64,000 nucleotides of DNA from Microcaldota archaeon (GCA_022627495.1 JAKEGJ010000003.1:1-64000); one strand, 5' to 3'. Counted from the first letter of the stretch, positions 27,537 to 36,648 are shown. Translations and numbers: made by a program. Notes: a model not told the origin generated them from the letters alone.

Positions 27537-28433
27537 CTATATGAGGTATTTCGGCCGCGACGTCTCGATGAACCCGAGGAACAGGACCTGGATTATCGTT
27601 ATGACCAGGAAGACCACCGCGAGCATCCACGGGGGGAAGCTGCGCCCGCCCATGGCGGAGAATATGACTGTCATCAGCACCACGCCAAGGGTGGGCACGA
27701 TGATGCCGAACACCATGTAGAACATGACTATCGGCGTCAGCTTCTGGCTGTATTCCTTGAGGGATATCATCTGCTCCTTGGATATCTGGTCCAGGACGCC
27801 TTCGAGCGAGTCGCCGACGTCGGCGCCGCTCCCCAGGGCGTTCGCTATCTGCATCAGCAGCCTTGTGAAATACTTGGACGGGTTGTACTGGACCACGTCG
27901 CGTATCGCCTGGGTGACCGGCACTCCCAGGACCACCTGGTCGACTATCTTCGCGAACTCCCGGCTCACAGCCCCGTAGCCGCTGGAGGCGCCGACGAACG
28001 TGTCGAAGAGGGGCATGCCGGACTTGAGCGCTATCACGATGTGCCTGCCTGCGAACACAATTTCGTAGTCCATCTCCTTCTGGCGGCGGATTATCCCCGC
28101 CTCCGGGTAGAGCATCAGGTAGGCGAATATCACGAGGGGTATGGTGATGATGGGCGCAAGGGCCATCAGCAGGAAGATGGGGATGTTGTTCTTGAGCCCA
28201 GCCTCCAGCCCCGATAGCATGAACAGGTATGCCACGACGATAAGCCCGGCCGATATGAATATCGTGGACGCGACGACCTTCTCCAAAAAGTCGACGGGAT
28301 TGTCGTTCATGTCCGCAATCTTAAGCTTCTTCCGCAAATCCGGGAACCTGGACGCTAGGATTTCCGCGATGGGGGTGATGGGCCCTCTTTTCCTCTGCAG
28401 AGATTTCTCTTCATCCCTTTCCTTGACTGCCAT
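27537..28433 (-). CDS. Type II/IV secretion platform protein (T2SF domain, TadB-like)
   Basis: The 298-aa membrane protein has a basic N-terminus (MAVKERDEEKSLQRKRG). It has two helices near 55-110 and two near the C-terminus, with the T2SF signature ALKSGMPLFDTFVGASSGYGAVSREFAKIV between them. Archaeal archaellum platforms (FlaJ) carry two such domains in one chain; here they are on two consecutive genes, as in Tad systems. The next gene starts 9 bases after this stop. Confidence 0.88.
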   Translation of the reverse strand: MAVKERDEEKSLQRKRGPITPIAEILASRFPDLRKKLKIADMNDNPVDFLEKVVASTIFISAGLIVVAYLFMLSGLEAGLKNNIPIFLLMALAPIITIPLVIFAYLMLYPEAGIIRRQKEMDYEIVFAGRHIVIALKSGMPLFDTFVGASSGYGAVSREFAKIVDQVVLGVPVTQAIRDVVQYNPSKYFTRLLMQIANALGSGADVGDSLEGVLDQISKEQMISLKEYSQKLTPIVMFYMVFGIIVPTLGVVLMTVIFSAMGGRSFPPWMLAVVFLVITIIQVLFLGFIETSRPKYLI

Positions 28434-28435
28434 GC

Positions 28436-30052
28436 TTAGCCCTCCATCTGGCTGAAGTACTTCTTCACCATCGCATCATTCAGCCCCTTGTCCTTGGCCA
28501 TCAGCTCCTTTGCCTTGAATATCGCTTCGGCCTTGGCCAGCTGCTTCCGCTCGTATCTCTTGTAGTAATCCGGGTCCTTGGAATGCAGGAAGTAGAGCAG
28601 CGTACCCTCGTCGGTCTCGTTTATCTCCTTGACCAGGTCATATGCCTTCGCCTCTGCTTCCTTCGGCGTCTCTTCGGGCTTCTTGAAAATCTCGGTCCCC
28701 GCGACCTCTATGAGGTTCTCTATCTGCCTTCCGACGATGCCTTTCACCGCCGTGAATTCCAGGTCATATTTCGAATTGACGTATTCCAGCCTTTCCTCGA
28801 CGCGGCCGCGCGTCTCCTTCTCCTCCGGCGCGAGCGAATCGCGTATCTTCTCGAGCTCGGCCGCATGCTTCTTGCCGGTGAACTCCCGGTACTTCCGGAG
28901 CACGTCCGGAAGCTGCTCTACGAGCGATTCGACCGAGAAGACGAACGACTCGAACGTCTTCTTCCTCGCCGAGGCGTCTTCGGTCGTGGATATCTGGTCG
29001 TAGAACTTCTTCTTTATCTCCGCGACCTGTTTGTTGTAGGAATCGATTATGCTGTCTTTCGTCTGGGCGAGCTCGGCCTGCTGTGTCGAGAGCATGGCGT
29101 CCAAGAGCTTCATGTGGGCTTCAGCCTGAGCCCCGACCTTCTTCGCGCCGGGAGCCTGCCTGGCCCCTCCCGCGCCGCCGGCCTGCTGGCCCGCAAGCAT
29201 GTTTTTCAGGACCGTTATCTGGAGCTTTATTTCCTCCCTGCGCGAAGTGACCTTCTCCTTGAACAGCTGCTTGGTCAAATCGAGCATCTTCTTCTTGAGC
29301 GTCATCTCGTCCGCTTTCTCGCCGACCGCTGCGCGAATCTGCTCTTCCATCTGGTCATAGCGCTTCGTCGCGGCCTTGTCGGGGCTCTCCCGGAGCGCCG
29401 GAGGCACGGCTGCGACTATGATGCGCTTCTCGGCCGGCGCCTCGACGCTCGGCTCCGGCGCGGCCCTGGTTCTGGGCGCTTCAGGTGGCCTGGGGGCTTC
29501 CGCCGCATGTTCCGCTCCCCCCTTCTCCTCTGTCGCTTCTGGCGCTGCTTCGGGTGGCGGGGGCCCGGCTTCCGGCTTCGGAGCCTCCCTCTCAATCTCT
29601 ATTCCCCCTGGCGCCTCCCTGCTCTCGAATTCCACGGCCTCGACCGCCTTCGGCTCTTCCGGCCTGGCCTCTTCAGGCGGCTTCTCTATGGCAATCGGCT
29701 CCTTGCCGACCTCCTCGGCCGTCTTCAGCGTCTCCGCGGTCATCTGCAGGAGCTTCGTCTCCACCTCGCCGGTCTCTGCTTTCGGCGCGCGGGTTTCCGC
29801 CCCGGCCGCTTCAGGCGCCCCCTCTGCGCCGGCCCCGCCGGCTGCGAGTATGCCCATGTTCGCGGTGCTGATGATTTTCTGCGAGCGCTCGTACATGTTG
29901 AGCATGTCCGGGTAGGCGAGGTCGACGTATTCCCTCGGCTCTAAGTCGAGCGTCCTCTCTATGGCTATGTCCCCCTTGTACGGGGCGTATTCCATCTGCT
30001 TCTTCTCGAGCCGCTTGGCCTCCTCTATCGCGCCTTCGAATTCGTCAGACAC
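28436..30052 (-). CDS. Cytoplasmic low-complexity and coiled-coil protein of the pilus operon
   Basis: The 538-aa product lacks membrane segments. Residues 1-65 are charged helices, residues 70-220 a Pro/Ala/Glu-rich linker (for example EAGPPPPEAAPEATEEKGG), and 225-538 mostly helix with heptad character (KKKMLDLTKQLFKEKVTSRREE). The end carries a YKRYERKQLAKAEAIFKAKELM helix. It lies between the ATPase and platform genes, with 2-30 bases on either side, so an adaptor or scaffold at the pilus base is likely. I do not recognise the family. GTG 30052 is taken; TTG 30055 is possible. Confidence 0.75.
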   Translation of the reverse strand: MSDEFEGAIEEAKRLEKKQMEYAPYKGDIAIERTLDLEPREYVDLAYPDMLNMYERSQKIISTANMGILAAGGAGAEGAPEAAGAETRAPKAETGEVETKLLQMTAETLKTAEEVGKEPIAIEKPPEEARPEEPKAVEAVEFESREAPGGIEIEREAPKPEAGPPPPEAAPEATEEKGGAEHAAEAPRPPEAPRTRAAPEPSVEAPAEKRIIVAAVPPALRESPDKAATKRYDQMEEQIRAAVGEKADEMTLKKKMLDLTKQLFKEKVTSRREEIKLQITVLKNMLAGQQAGGAGGARQAPGAKKVGAQAEAHMKLLDAMLSTQQAELAQTKDSIIDSYNKQVAEIKKKFYDQISTTEDASARKKTFESFVFSVESLVEQLPDVLRKYREFTGKKHAAELEKIRDSLAPEEKETRGRVEERLEYVNSKYDLEFTAVKGIVGRQIENLIEVAGTEIFKKPEETPKEAEAKAYDLVKEINETDEGTLLYFLHSKDPDYYKRYERKQLAKAEAIFKAKELMAKDKGLNDAMVKKYFSQMEG

Positions 30053-30079
30053 CAAAGTCCCCTCTTGCCTTACTCATAA

Positions 30080-31705
30080 TCACACGTTTATCCCGGATTG
30101 GGACCGGAAGTCCCAGCTCTTCCCTTTCTTCACCGCATCTATGACGTCTTCGGTGCTAAGATAATAATTTGAGACTATCTGGCCGACCTGGTCAACATCG
30201 TCGTAGCCGCGTTTGACCATCCAGTCCAGGACTCCCATCTTCTCCTCGATGTCGTCCTCTATCTCCTTGTCGCTCATGCCGGAGTACAGCGATAATGTTT
30301 CGACAAGGGTGGCCATCCTTGACACCGCCTTCATCTTGTCGCTTTTAAGGTCCCAGCGGTAGATGACGTTCGACTCGCCCTTCTTCGTCACTTCTGCGAA
30401 TTCAAGGACGCGCCTTATGTTGAACCTCCGGTGCCTGAACGTGACCACTATTCCCGAGAGGGCATCGAGCATCTCGTGCGGGATGTTTATCGGCGGGTTC
30501 GTGAGCCTGGAAATCGTCTGTTCGGCGTTGTCCGCGTGCAATGTCGAGTAAACGCTGTGGCCGGTGTGCATGGCCTCGAACATGACTTCAGCCTCCCGCT
30601 GGCGCCGGATTTCACCGACAAGTATGCGGTCCGGCCTCTGGCGCAGCGCATTCACCATCAGGTCGAGCATTGTGACCTCGCCCTTGCCCTCGGGGTTCGC
30701 TTCCCTGACCGTCATGGGCACCCAGTGCAGGAAGGAGGGCAGCGTAAGCTCCCTCGTGTCCTCAATGGTTATTATGCGCTGGTTGGCCGGAATCAGGCCC
30801 GCCATCGCATTCAAAAACGACGTCTTTCCGCTGCCGGTTCCGCCTGTCACGAGCAGAGAGAGCTCGTTCTGCATGCACAGCCATATCAGGGCGGCGACAT
30901 CGGTCGTGACGGTCTTGGATTTCAGGAAGCTCGTTATCGTCCAGGGGTTCCTGGAGAACTTGCGTATGGTTATCGTGTTGCCGAAGGACGAAATCGGGAA
31001 CAGCGTCGCATTGACACGGTCCCCCGAGGGCAGGTGCGCGTCGAGGGTGGGGTTCAGGATGTTTATCTGCCTGCCCACCTTCCTCGCAATCATGGACGCG
31101 TAGTCGTAGACCAGCTCCTCGTTCTTCAGCCTGAGGTTGGTCTTGCACCAGCCGAACTTCTTATGGTATATCCAGACGGGCTCGCGGGCGTTGTTCACGG
31201 TGACTTCTTCAAGCTGGTCGTCGGAGAGGAGCGCTTCCATCTCGCCAAGGCCCAGCGTCTTCTGGAGCAGGAAGACCGCGAGGACGTCCATCTTCTCGGG
31301 CGGGAGCGTGGGGAAGTTGCGCTTGAGTATCTTTTTCGCGGCATCGAGGAACTTCGCCTTGACCTCGTCGTATTTCTTGGGGTCGAGTATCTCGCTGATG
31401 TCCAGCTTGACCTCGGTCACCAGCTCGCCTTTCAGCTTGGTCTCGAGTATGAGCTTGGTGCCCTCCGCTATGCCGGGGATGGTTATCTCGTATCTGGGGA
31501 CGAAATCCCCCCTGCGGAATATCTTGACTTCCACCGGGAGCCCCTCGGAACTGAACGCGTAAGCGGCAAGAAGCGCGACCTTCGGCTTCGGCCCTGCGGC
31601 CGCATCCGGCGCAGATGGCTGGGGGGACCCTTCCGTCTCCCTGGCATCTCCCCCGCCTCCGTCTATTCGCCTTGCAACCGTATCCTTGATGTTCTCCTTG
31701 GGCAT
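30080..31705 (-). CDS. Pilus assembly/secretion ATPase (FlaI/TadA/GspE family)
   Basis: The 541-aa protein has an N-terminal beta-rich region with a variable Pro-rich start. The RecA-like motor follows: GGTGSGKTS (Walker A), IEDTREL (Asp box), RILVGEIRR (Walker B) and HTGHSVYSTLHA (His box). It hydrolyses ATP at the membrane to add or remove pilin subunits. It is the second gene of the operon, followed within 30 bases by the coiled-coil protein. Confidence 0.94.
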   Translation of the reverse strand: MPKENIKDTVARRIDGGGGDARETEGSPQPSAPDAAAGPKPKVALLAAYAFSSEGLPVEVKIFRRGDFVPRYEITIPGIAEGTKLILETKLKGELVTEVKLDISEILDPKKYDEVKAKFLDAAKKILKRNFPTLPPEKMDVLAVFLLQKTLGLGEMEALLSDDQLEEVTVNNAREPVWIYHKKFGWCKTNLRLKNEELVYDYASMIARKVGRQINILNPTLDAHLPSGDRVNATLFPISSFGNTITIRKFSRNPWTITSFLKSKTVTTDVAALIWLCMQNELSLLVTGGTGSGKTSFLNAMAGLIPANQRIITIEDTRELTLPSFLHWVPMTVREANPEGKGEVTMLDLMVNALRQRPDRILVGEIRRQREAEVMFEAMHTGHSVYSTLHADNAEQTISRLTNPPINIPHEMLDALSGIVVTFRHRRFNIRRVLEFAEVTKKGESNVIYRWDLKSDKMKAVSRMATLVETLSLYSGMSDKEIEDDIEEKMGVLDWMVKRGYDDVDQVGQIVSNYYLSTEDVIDAVKKGKSWDFRSQSGINV

Positions 31706-31746
31706 CCCATCACCAACATGTATCCATCTGCTTGTTTATAAAGCGG

Positions 31747-33507
31747 TCATTCTTCCCAGAGCCTTTGGATGAGCTTCTTCAGCTCCTCCCTTTTCCTGCG
31801 GAATTCCATCTCCTCTTCCCTGGTGAGCTCCAATTTCTGGCGGACGCCCCTCTCCTCGATTGCCGCCCCGCCCCCGTCGCCTTCTCCCCCGCCGCCCCCC
31901 CCGGAAGAGGATGCGCCCGGAGCCCCCGACTGGCCGCCTCCCATGCCGCCGGTCCGGATCTCCAGCAGCTTCGCCTCGCGCGAAAGGAGGGTGACCCTCT
32001 TGTTGAGGTTCTCGGACACGGTCGTCAAATCCTCAAGCGACGCCCTTATATCCTCCAGCGTCTTCTTCTTGTCGCGGATTTCCTCCGCCACCTTGACGAT
32101 GTCCTGCACCTGCCCCCCCTTTAGGGACTCCTGCAGCTTCTGGGCATCGGCCTTGAGGCTCTGGAGCTGGGCGGCCGATTCCTCCCTGATGTGGTCGACC
32201 TTCTGGTCCATCGCATCGAGCTGCTGCTGGTACCCTTCTATGGAAGGGACGATGCGCTCCTTGATTTTCTGGAATGTCAGATACGTGCTCTTCTCGTCCG
32301 AAAGCGCGGCTTCCAGGGCGTCCAGGTCCTTCCTCACCTGCTCGGATTTCTCCTCCATCTTCCTTGTCAGCTCGGTGAACTGCTTCGCGGTCAGCTGGCG
32401 CCCGCCGACGGCCTCGAGGAGCTTCTCAAGGTCCGCTGTCTTTTGGGCCATCGCCTCTTCCTCTTCCCTGAGCTTCTCAAGGTCCTCCATGACCCTGTCC
32501 TGGCTGGGGAATTTCTTTAGCACATTCTTGGCGACATCGACAGAATCGCCGAGCCTTTCCATCAGTTCGGCATTCTTCTTCACCTGCGCGGTGACGCGGC
32601 CCGTCCTTTCGGCAAGGCTGTCTGCTTCCTGGGAAAGGGCTGCCATCTCAGACTTGAGCGCCCCTATCTTGTCCTCCTGCCCCATTATGGATTCCGCCAC
32701 GCTCTTCAATATCTCGGAGCTTTCATGGAGGCTCAGCATGTCCTGCCTCATCTGCGCGTTCCGCGAACGGAGGCCGGCCAAATCCTTCTGCATCGATTCG
32801 AACTTTTTCTTTATGTCCCGGACCGACGGCATGGAAATTTCTTCCGGGCCTTCCTGCGCGCCCGCGCGCTTGCGGAGGACGTCCATCTCCTGGCGGAGCA
32901 TCGCAAGCTCGTCGCCCAGGCGTTCTGCGTTCCCCATCAGCTCCTCGCTCTTGCTCGGGCCGCCGCCTCCGAGTCCCAGCGAGGCGATATCCCTCCTGAC
33001 TTCGGAAAGCGAGTTCTTGACCTCGGAAAGGGACCCTTCCATCGCGGACAATTCGGCCTGGAACCTGGAAAACACGTCCTCGGAAATGGTTTTGGCGGCA
33101 GGGACCGGGGCGACCAGCTTCTCGAGGGCGTCCATCCTCCCGTAAACCCGGGCGTAGAACCTGTCGAACGATTCGCGCAAAGTATCGAGTTCGCCTGCCT
33201 CGGACGATATCTTCGCCTTTACCCCGTCGACCTCGTTCTCTATCCCCTTCTTCTCATCGTAGAACGATTCTTTTTCCGCCGCCACTTCCTCTTCGGTGGG
33301 CTTCACCCACACAAGGTACACGCGCGTGAGCCGGTATTCGATGCGCAGGATGCCCTCCTCCTCCAGCACCCTGGCCCAGTCCTCTATCGTCTCCTGGGGG
33401 ATGTTCAGCACCGAAGCCGCTTCGTCCAGCTCGGTCCTCTGTTTTTCCTTGACAAGCCGGACAAGGGCATCGACACCTGTTGTGATTAGTAGCTCGTCGA
33501 ACTCCAT
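31747..33507 (-). CDS. Winged-helix plus long coiled-coil protein, first gene of the pilus operon
   Basis: From ATG 33507 the product has 586 aa. Residues 1-70 form a winged-helix-like domain (VRLVKEKQRTELDEAASVLN, then EEEGILRIEYRLTRVYLVWV). The remainder, to about residue 530, is a nearly continuous coiled coil. A Gly/Ser-rich stretch near the end (SSSGGGGGGEGDGGG) precedes a final helix. No membrane segment is seen. It heads the operon of ATPase, platform and pilin genes, so it probably works at the cytoplasmic base, either structurally or as a regulator. Family not recognised. A 92-base gap separates it from the divergent gene. Confidence 0.8.
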   Translation of the reverse strand: MEFDELLITTGVDALVRLVKEKQRTELDEAASVLNIPQETIEDWARVLEEEGILRIEYRLTRVYLVWVKPTEEEVAAEKESFYDEKKGIENEVDGVKAKISSEAGELDTLRESFDRFYARVYGRMDALEKLVAPVPAAKTISEDVFSRFQAELSAMEGSLSEVKNSLSEVRRDIASLGLGGGGPSKSEELMGNAERLGDELAMLRQEMDVLRKRAGAQEGPEEISMPSVRDIKKKFESMQKDLAGLRSRNAQMRQDMLSLHESSEILKSVAESIMGQEDKIGALKSEMAALSQEADSLAERTGRVTAQVKKNAELMERLGDSVDVAKNVLKKFPSQDRVMEDLEKLREEEEAMAQKTADLEKLLEAVGGRQLTAKQFTELTRKMEEKSEQVRKDLDALEAALSDEKSTYLTFQKIKERIVPSIEGYQQQLDAMDQKVDHIREESAAQLQSLKADAQKLQESLKGGQVQDIVKVAEEIRDKKKTLEDIRASLEDLTTVSENLNKRVTLLSREAKLLEIRTGGMGGGQSGAPGASSSGGGGGGEGDGGGAAIEERGVRQKLELTREEEMEFRRKREELKKLIQRLWEE

Positions 33508-33599
33508 GGTGCAATATAAATTAAGTATGTTAATAAACATTTTGATGATATTCTACTCGTTTACGAAGTAGCAGTTGTATTCATCCGTGCGTGGTCCTA
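33508..33599. promoter_or_regulatory. Divergent promoter region between pilus operon and four-winged-helix gene
   Basis: This AT-rich 92-base gap contains TTTATATT and GTTTATTAAC on the minus strand, about 10-36 bases before ATG 33507, and GTGGT before ATG 33600 on the plus strand. The two transcripts probably share control here. Confidence 0.5.
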
Positions 33600-35291
33600 A
33601 TGGCAAAAGGCGGCGATTACCGAATCAAGAAGCTTGAGAAAGGTCCCCTGCAGCGCTTCAAGAACCAGAACCTTCTTATAAAGAAGTATGGCGAAGTGGG
33701 GCTCCAGATCTACAAGGCCATAACCGGCAAGAGGACCACCCGGGAACTCCAGAAGGATTTGGGCGTGGAGGATTCCATGTTCGACCAGGTGCTTAGCTAC
33801 ATGCAGGATGCAGGCATGGTCGAACTCGAGCCCACTACGGGCAAGGAAGCCGCATCAGCGGAAGCCGCCGCGACCGCTCCGGAGGAAACGGCCGGGGGGG
33901 AGGGGGAGCCTGAAAAGGCCGAAGAGGAGAAGCCCTCCCGCAACCTGGAAGAGATACCGCCCGAGGAAGAGGTGGAGCCCGAGGGGGAGCCTCCGCCCCT
34001 TGAAGAGAAGCCGCGGAAGAAAGCAGGGGAGGACGAAGCGCCCGGGGAGGGGATTTCTCCGGAGGAACCTCCTCCCGAAGAAGAGGCCCAGCCCGGAGAA
34101 GGTGAAACGCTCGAAGCTGAGGCGCCGCAGGAAGAGGAGTTCGCGTTCGAGGAGCCGCGCGAGGCGAAGAAGAAGCCGAAGCCGGCCGAAGAGGAAATCT
34201 CGTTCGAGGAAATCAAGCCCATCGAGTTCGGCGAGGAGGAGGGGCGCCCGGCGGAAAAGACGGCGCCCGGAAGGAGGAGGATGGGCACCCGCGCAGGGCC
34301 TGATGCGGAATCCGAGACTGCGGAGGAAATCGAGCCTGTGGGTTTCGAACCCGAGGAGCCTGAGGCTCCGCCTCCGGAACCTGAGCCCGAAGCCCCTCCG
34401 GAAGATGAGGGGGGCATATCGTACGAGGAGGAGGCGCCTCCCAAATACCCGGAGGAGCCTGAGCTGAGCCCTGTCGAGAAGATCATCTCAGACAAGTACG
34501 GGGACATCGGCCTCCAGGTCTATTCCCTTATAGACGGGCAGAGGACCGCGGAGGAGATTATGCGCGATACGGGCCTGACCGAACCCAAACTCGTCGAGAT
34601 ACTGGATTTCATGGACGAGCAGGGCATAATCAAGCTCGACTATCCAAAGGGCGCCGGTGCAGGCGCGCCAGCCCAGCCCCCCTCGGGGGCTGGTTTCGGA
34701 GGCCCGCAGGCGGCCGGCCCGGCGATGCAGCAGGCGCCCCCGCCCGGGCAGAGGAAAGAGGAGGGAGGCTTCAACCCCCTGACCGAGGGCGAGGAATCGC
34801 TGGATGAGGCCCGCGGCGTCGCATCCCCGGTGGAAGTCCCCATCAAGGCCCCGATGGACATTGTGAAATCGGTGCAGACGAAAGCTAAAATCATGCTGAA
34901 ATACGGCGATAAGGGCAGCAAGCTTATGGAGCAGCTGGACGGAAAGAACGACCTTATCGACATCTCGCTCAAGCTGGACGTCCCCCTCTTCACCATCTAT
35001 GACATGCTCCGGTTCATGATGGAGAGCGGCATGATTATCATGAAGCCCATGTCCCGCGCGGATGTGCGGAAGAAATACGGCGACGACGGCTATGCCGTGT
35101 ACAAGAAATTCGGCAAGGAAGGCCTGATGCTCTACGAGCTAATCGGCAAGGAGCTGACAATCCGGCAGATGGCCGACAAGATCACCCGGGACAAGGCGAA
35201 AATCATCGACATGTTCATCTTCATCCACAAGGTGCTGGGGATTGAGCTGCCGATTGACCGCGACGTGCTCTCAAAGCAGCTCGGCATCTGA
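33600..35291 (+). CDS. Protein with four winged-helix-like repeats and an acidic linker
   Basis: From ATG 33600 the product has 563 aa. Four units of about 50 residues share the pattern KYG-x-x-G-x-x-(I/L)-Y...G...T.....D.G and a final hydrophobic wing: near 29-77 (KYGEVGLQIYKAITGKRTT), 299-347 (KYGDIGLQVYSLIDGQRTA), 433-482 (KYGDKGSKLMEQLDG) and 505-555 (KFGKEGLMLYELIGKELT). The region between units 1 and 2 is a roughly 220-residue Glu/Pro-rich linker. No membrane segment. It stands back to back with the pilus operon. A regulator or scaffold is plausible; DNA binding is not shown. Confidence 0.75.
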   Translation: MAKGGDYRIKKLEKGPLQRFKNQNLLIKKYGEVGLQIYKAITGKRTTRELQKDLGVEDSMFDQVLSYMQDAGMVELEPTTGKEAASAEAAATAPEETAGGEGEPEKAEEEKPSRNLEEIPPEEEVEPEGEPPPLEEKPRKKAGEDEAPGEGISPEEPPPEEEAQPGEGETLEAEAPQEEEFAFEEPREAKKKPKPAEEEISFEEIKPIEFGEEEGRPAEKTAPGRRRMGTRAGPDAESETAEEIEPVGFEPEEPEAPPPEPEPEAPPEDEGGISYEEEAPPKYPEEPELSPVEKIISDKYGDIGLQVYSLIDGQRTAEEIMRDTGLTEPKLVEILDFMDEQGIIKLDYPKGAGAGAPAQPPSGAGFGGPQAAGPAMQQAPPPGQRKEEGGFNPLTEGEESLDEARGVASPVEVPIKAPMDIVKSVQTKAKIMLKYGDKGSKLMEQLDGKNDLIDISLKLDVPLFTIYDMLRFMMESGMIIMKPMSRADVRKKYGDDGYAVYKKFGKEGLMLYELIGKELTIRQMADKITRDKAKIIDMFIFIHKVLGIELPIDRDVLSKQLGI

Positions 35292-35313
35292 TTCCCGCCA
35301 TTCCCCCGGCCCC

Positions 35314-35718
35314 TTATTTCCCTGCCCTCGACAACGAGATGCGTTCGAGCGCGAGCTGCTCTCCCGTCTTTTTCAGCCCGAGCGGCAGCTCCCGGGCATT
35401 TAAAATCCGAAGCGTAGATTCCGAATCGCCATCCGAGAAGACCGCTATGATGAAGCCGCCTTTCATATCCCCGGGCCACGTCTCCTTCATCGCGCTCTTG
35501 ATGTCGGTCTTTCCAGAGAGCCACAGCAAGAACTCGTAGCGCAGCTTGCGGGCGATGTTGGTTTTCTTCTCAAAGGAGCCCTTGGCGAGATGGCTGGCAA
35601 GCTCGAACTCCGTAACGGATTCCGCGACGCCGGGCCTGATTGCCACAGCGTCCAAATCGTCGAGCGCCTTCCGGAGCGCATCCGGCCCCAATGCCGTCTT
35701 CAGGCGTAGAATACGCAT
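35314..35718 (-). CDS. KEOPS complex subunit Cgi121
   Basis: The 134-aa protein carries the family's characteristic helix ELASHLAKGSFEKKTNIARKLRYEFLLWLSGKTDIKSA in its middle part, and ends with LALERISLSRAGK. Cgi121 binds the tRNA 3' tail and activates the KEOPS machinery that makes t6A at position 37. No other KEOPS gene lies in the window. Similarity is judged from pattern only. It is divergent from the eS8 gene. Confidence 0.75.
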   Translation of the reverse strand: MRILRLKTALGPDALRKALDDLDAVAIRPGVAESVTEFELASHLAKGSFEKKTNIARKLRYEFLLWLSGKTDIKSAMKETWPGDMKGGFIIAVFSDGDSESTLRILNARELPLGLKKTGEQLALERISLSRAGK

Positions 35719-35796
35719 GGATTGGGTATCATCACAATCTTTTAAAAGCCGTGCCGTCTTATTTATTTCCGCTAATTACATTTACGAGGTGTACTT

Positions 35797-36180
35797 ATGG
35801 AGCAATATCACAGGCCACATGATAAGAAAGTCAAGAGCGGCACAGGAGGCCGCAGGCGCAAGTTCAGGGACAAGAAGGTCGCCCATCTCGGCGGCGTTTT
35901 CGCGGCCACGAAGGTGGCTGACAAGGACCTCAAGGTCCAGGTGCGCGGCCGCGGCGGAAGCTACGGCGTCAAGCTGAAGAAGGCGTCCATGGTGAATGTA
36001 GTCCAAAAAGACGGCAAGATGAAGCGCGTCGGCATAAAGAGGCTGCTCGAGAGCCACAACCCGGAATACGTCCGCATGAACATCATCACCCGCGGCGCGG
36101 TGGTGGAGACGGAACTCGGCAAGGTCCGCGTGACAAACCGCGTCGGGCAGGACGGCGTCGTGAACGGCGTCGTCGTCTGA
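35797..36180 (+). CDS. rps8e: Small-subunit ribosomal protein eS8
   Basis: The 127-aa basic protein has the typical N-terminus HRPHDKKVKSGTGGRRRKFRDKK and the C-terminal VRMNIITRGAVVETELGKVRVTNRVGQDG. eS8 belongs to the small ribosomal subunit of archaea and eukaryotes. GAGGTG lies 6 bases before the ATG, and AT-rich promoter sequence precedes it. It is a single-gene unit. Confidence 0.97.
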   Translation: MEQYHRPHDKKVKSGTGGRRRKFRDKKVAHLGGVFAATKVADKDLKVQVRGRGGSYGVKLKKASMVNVVQKDGKMKRVGIKRLLESHNPEYVRMNIITRGAVVETELGKVRVTNRVGQDGVVNGVVV

Positions 36181-36246
36181 TTCTTCTTTTCTATCCATGC
36201 GTTTTTTCTTTCCTTGCGTTGCTGCCCTTCACCGCTTAGCCCTTTT

Positions 36247-36648
36247 TTATGCCGTTTGCCCGGCATCCAGCATCGGGTCCATGGCCTTGAAGAATTCGCA
36301 GATGTCATTGCCCGCAAGGCCTTCGGTCCGGACAGTCATGTCGTATTGAAATTCGCTTCCGACCAGGGTGCGCCTGGCCGTTCTCCGCTCATATGTGAAT
36401 TTGACGCAAATGTCCGGTATCCGCTTCCTCTCCATATCCGGCTCGCTTTCGACTATTTTGGACCTCATCCTCTCAACAAGCTCCCTGGGGCTGCGGCCGC
36501 TCGCCTCGAAATTCGCGCCGTTTCCTCCCCCGAGCGCGAAGGTGCTCACGAAGAACGTCCCGCAGTGTTCCTCGACTATCGGGGGCGGCAGGGCCTTGCG
36601 CTGGACGATGTCGCGCCTCTCCTTGTGAATGCTGATTGTGAGTTTCAT
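36247..36648 (-). CDS. Hypothetical protein
   Basis: From ATG 36648 the product has 133 aa, beginning MKLTISIHKERRD. Features are a Gly/Asn-rich segment (FALGGGNGANFEASGRSP), a helix (RELVERMRSKIVESEP) and a beta-rich end (EFQYDMTVRTEGLAG). No membrane segment or known motif. An in-frame ATG at 36678 would add residues that look untranslated. Function unknown. Confidence 0.6.
   Translation of the reverse strand: MKLTISIHKERRDIVQRKALPPPIVEEHCGTFFVSTFALGGGNGANFEASGRSPRELVERMRSKIVESEPDMERKRIPDICVKFTYERRTARRTLVGSEFQYDMTVRTEGLAGNDICEFFKAMDPMLDAGQTA

Noticed and set aside
28583-33145. Long plus-strand open frames (28583-29944, 30431-31741, 31769-33145) opposite the pilus operon
   Set aside because: They mirror the strongly biased codons of well-supported minus-strand genes, have no ribosome-binding sites, and give low-complexity products.
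33808-34467. Arg-rich 219-codon frame within the four-winged-helix gene
   Set aside because: It is the shifted reading of a Glu/Pro-rich linker (GAG/CCG codons) and lacks a start signal.
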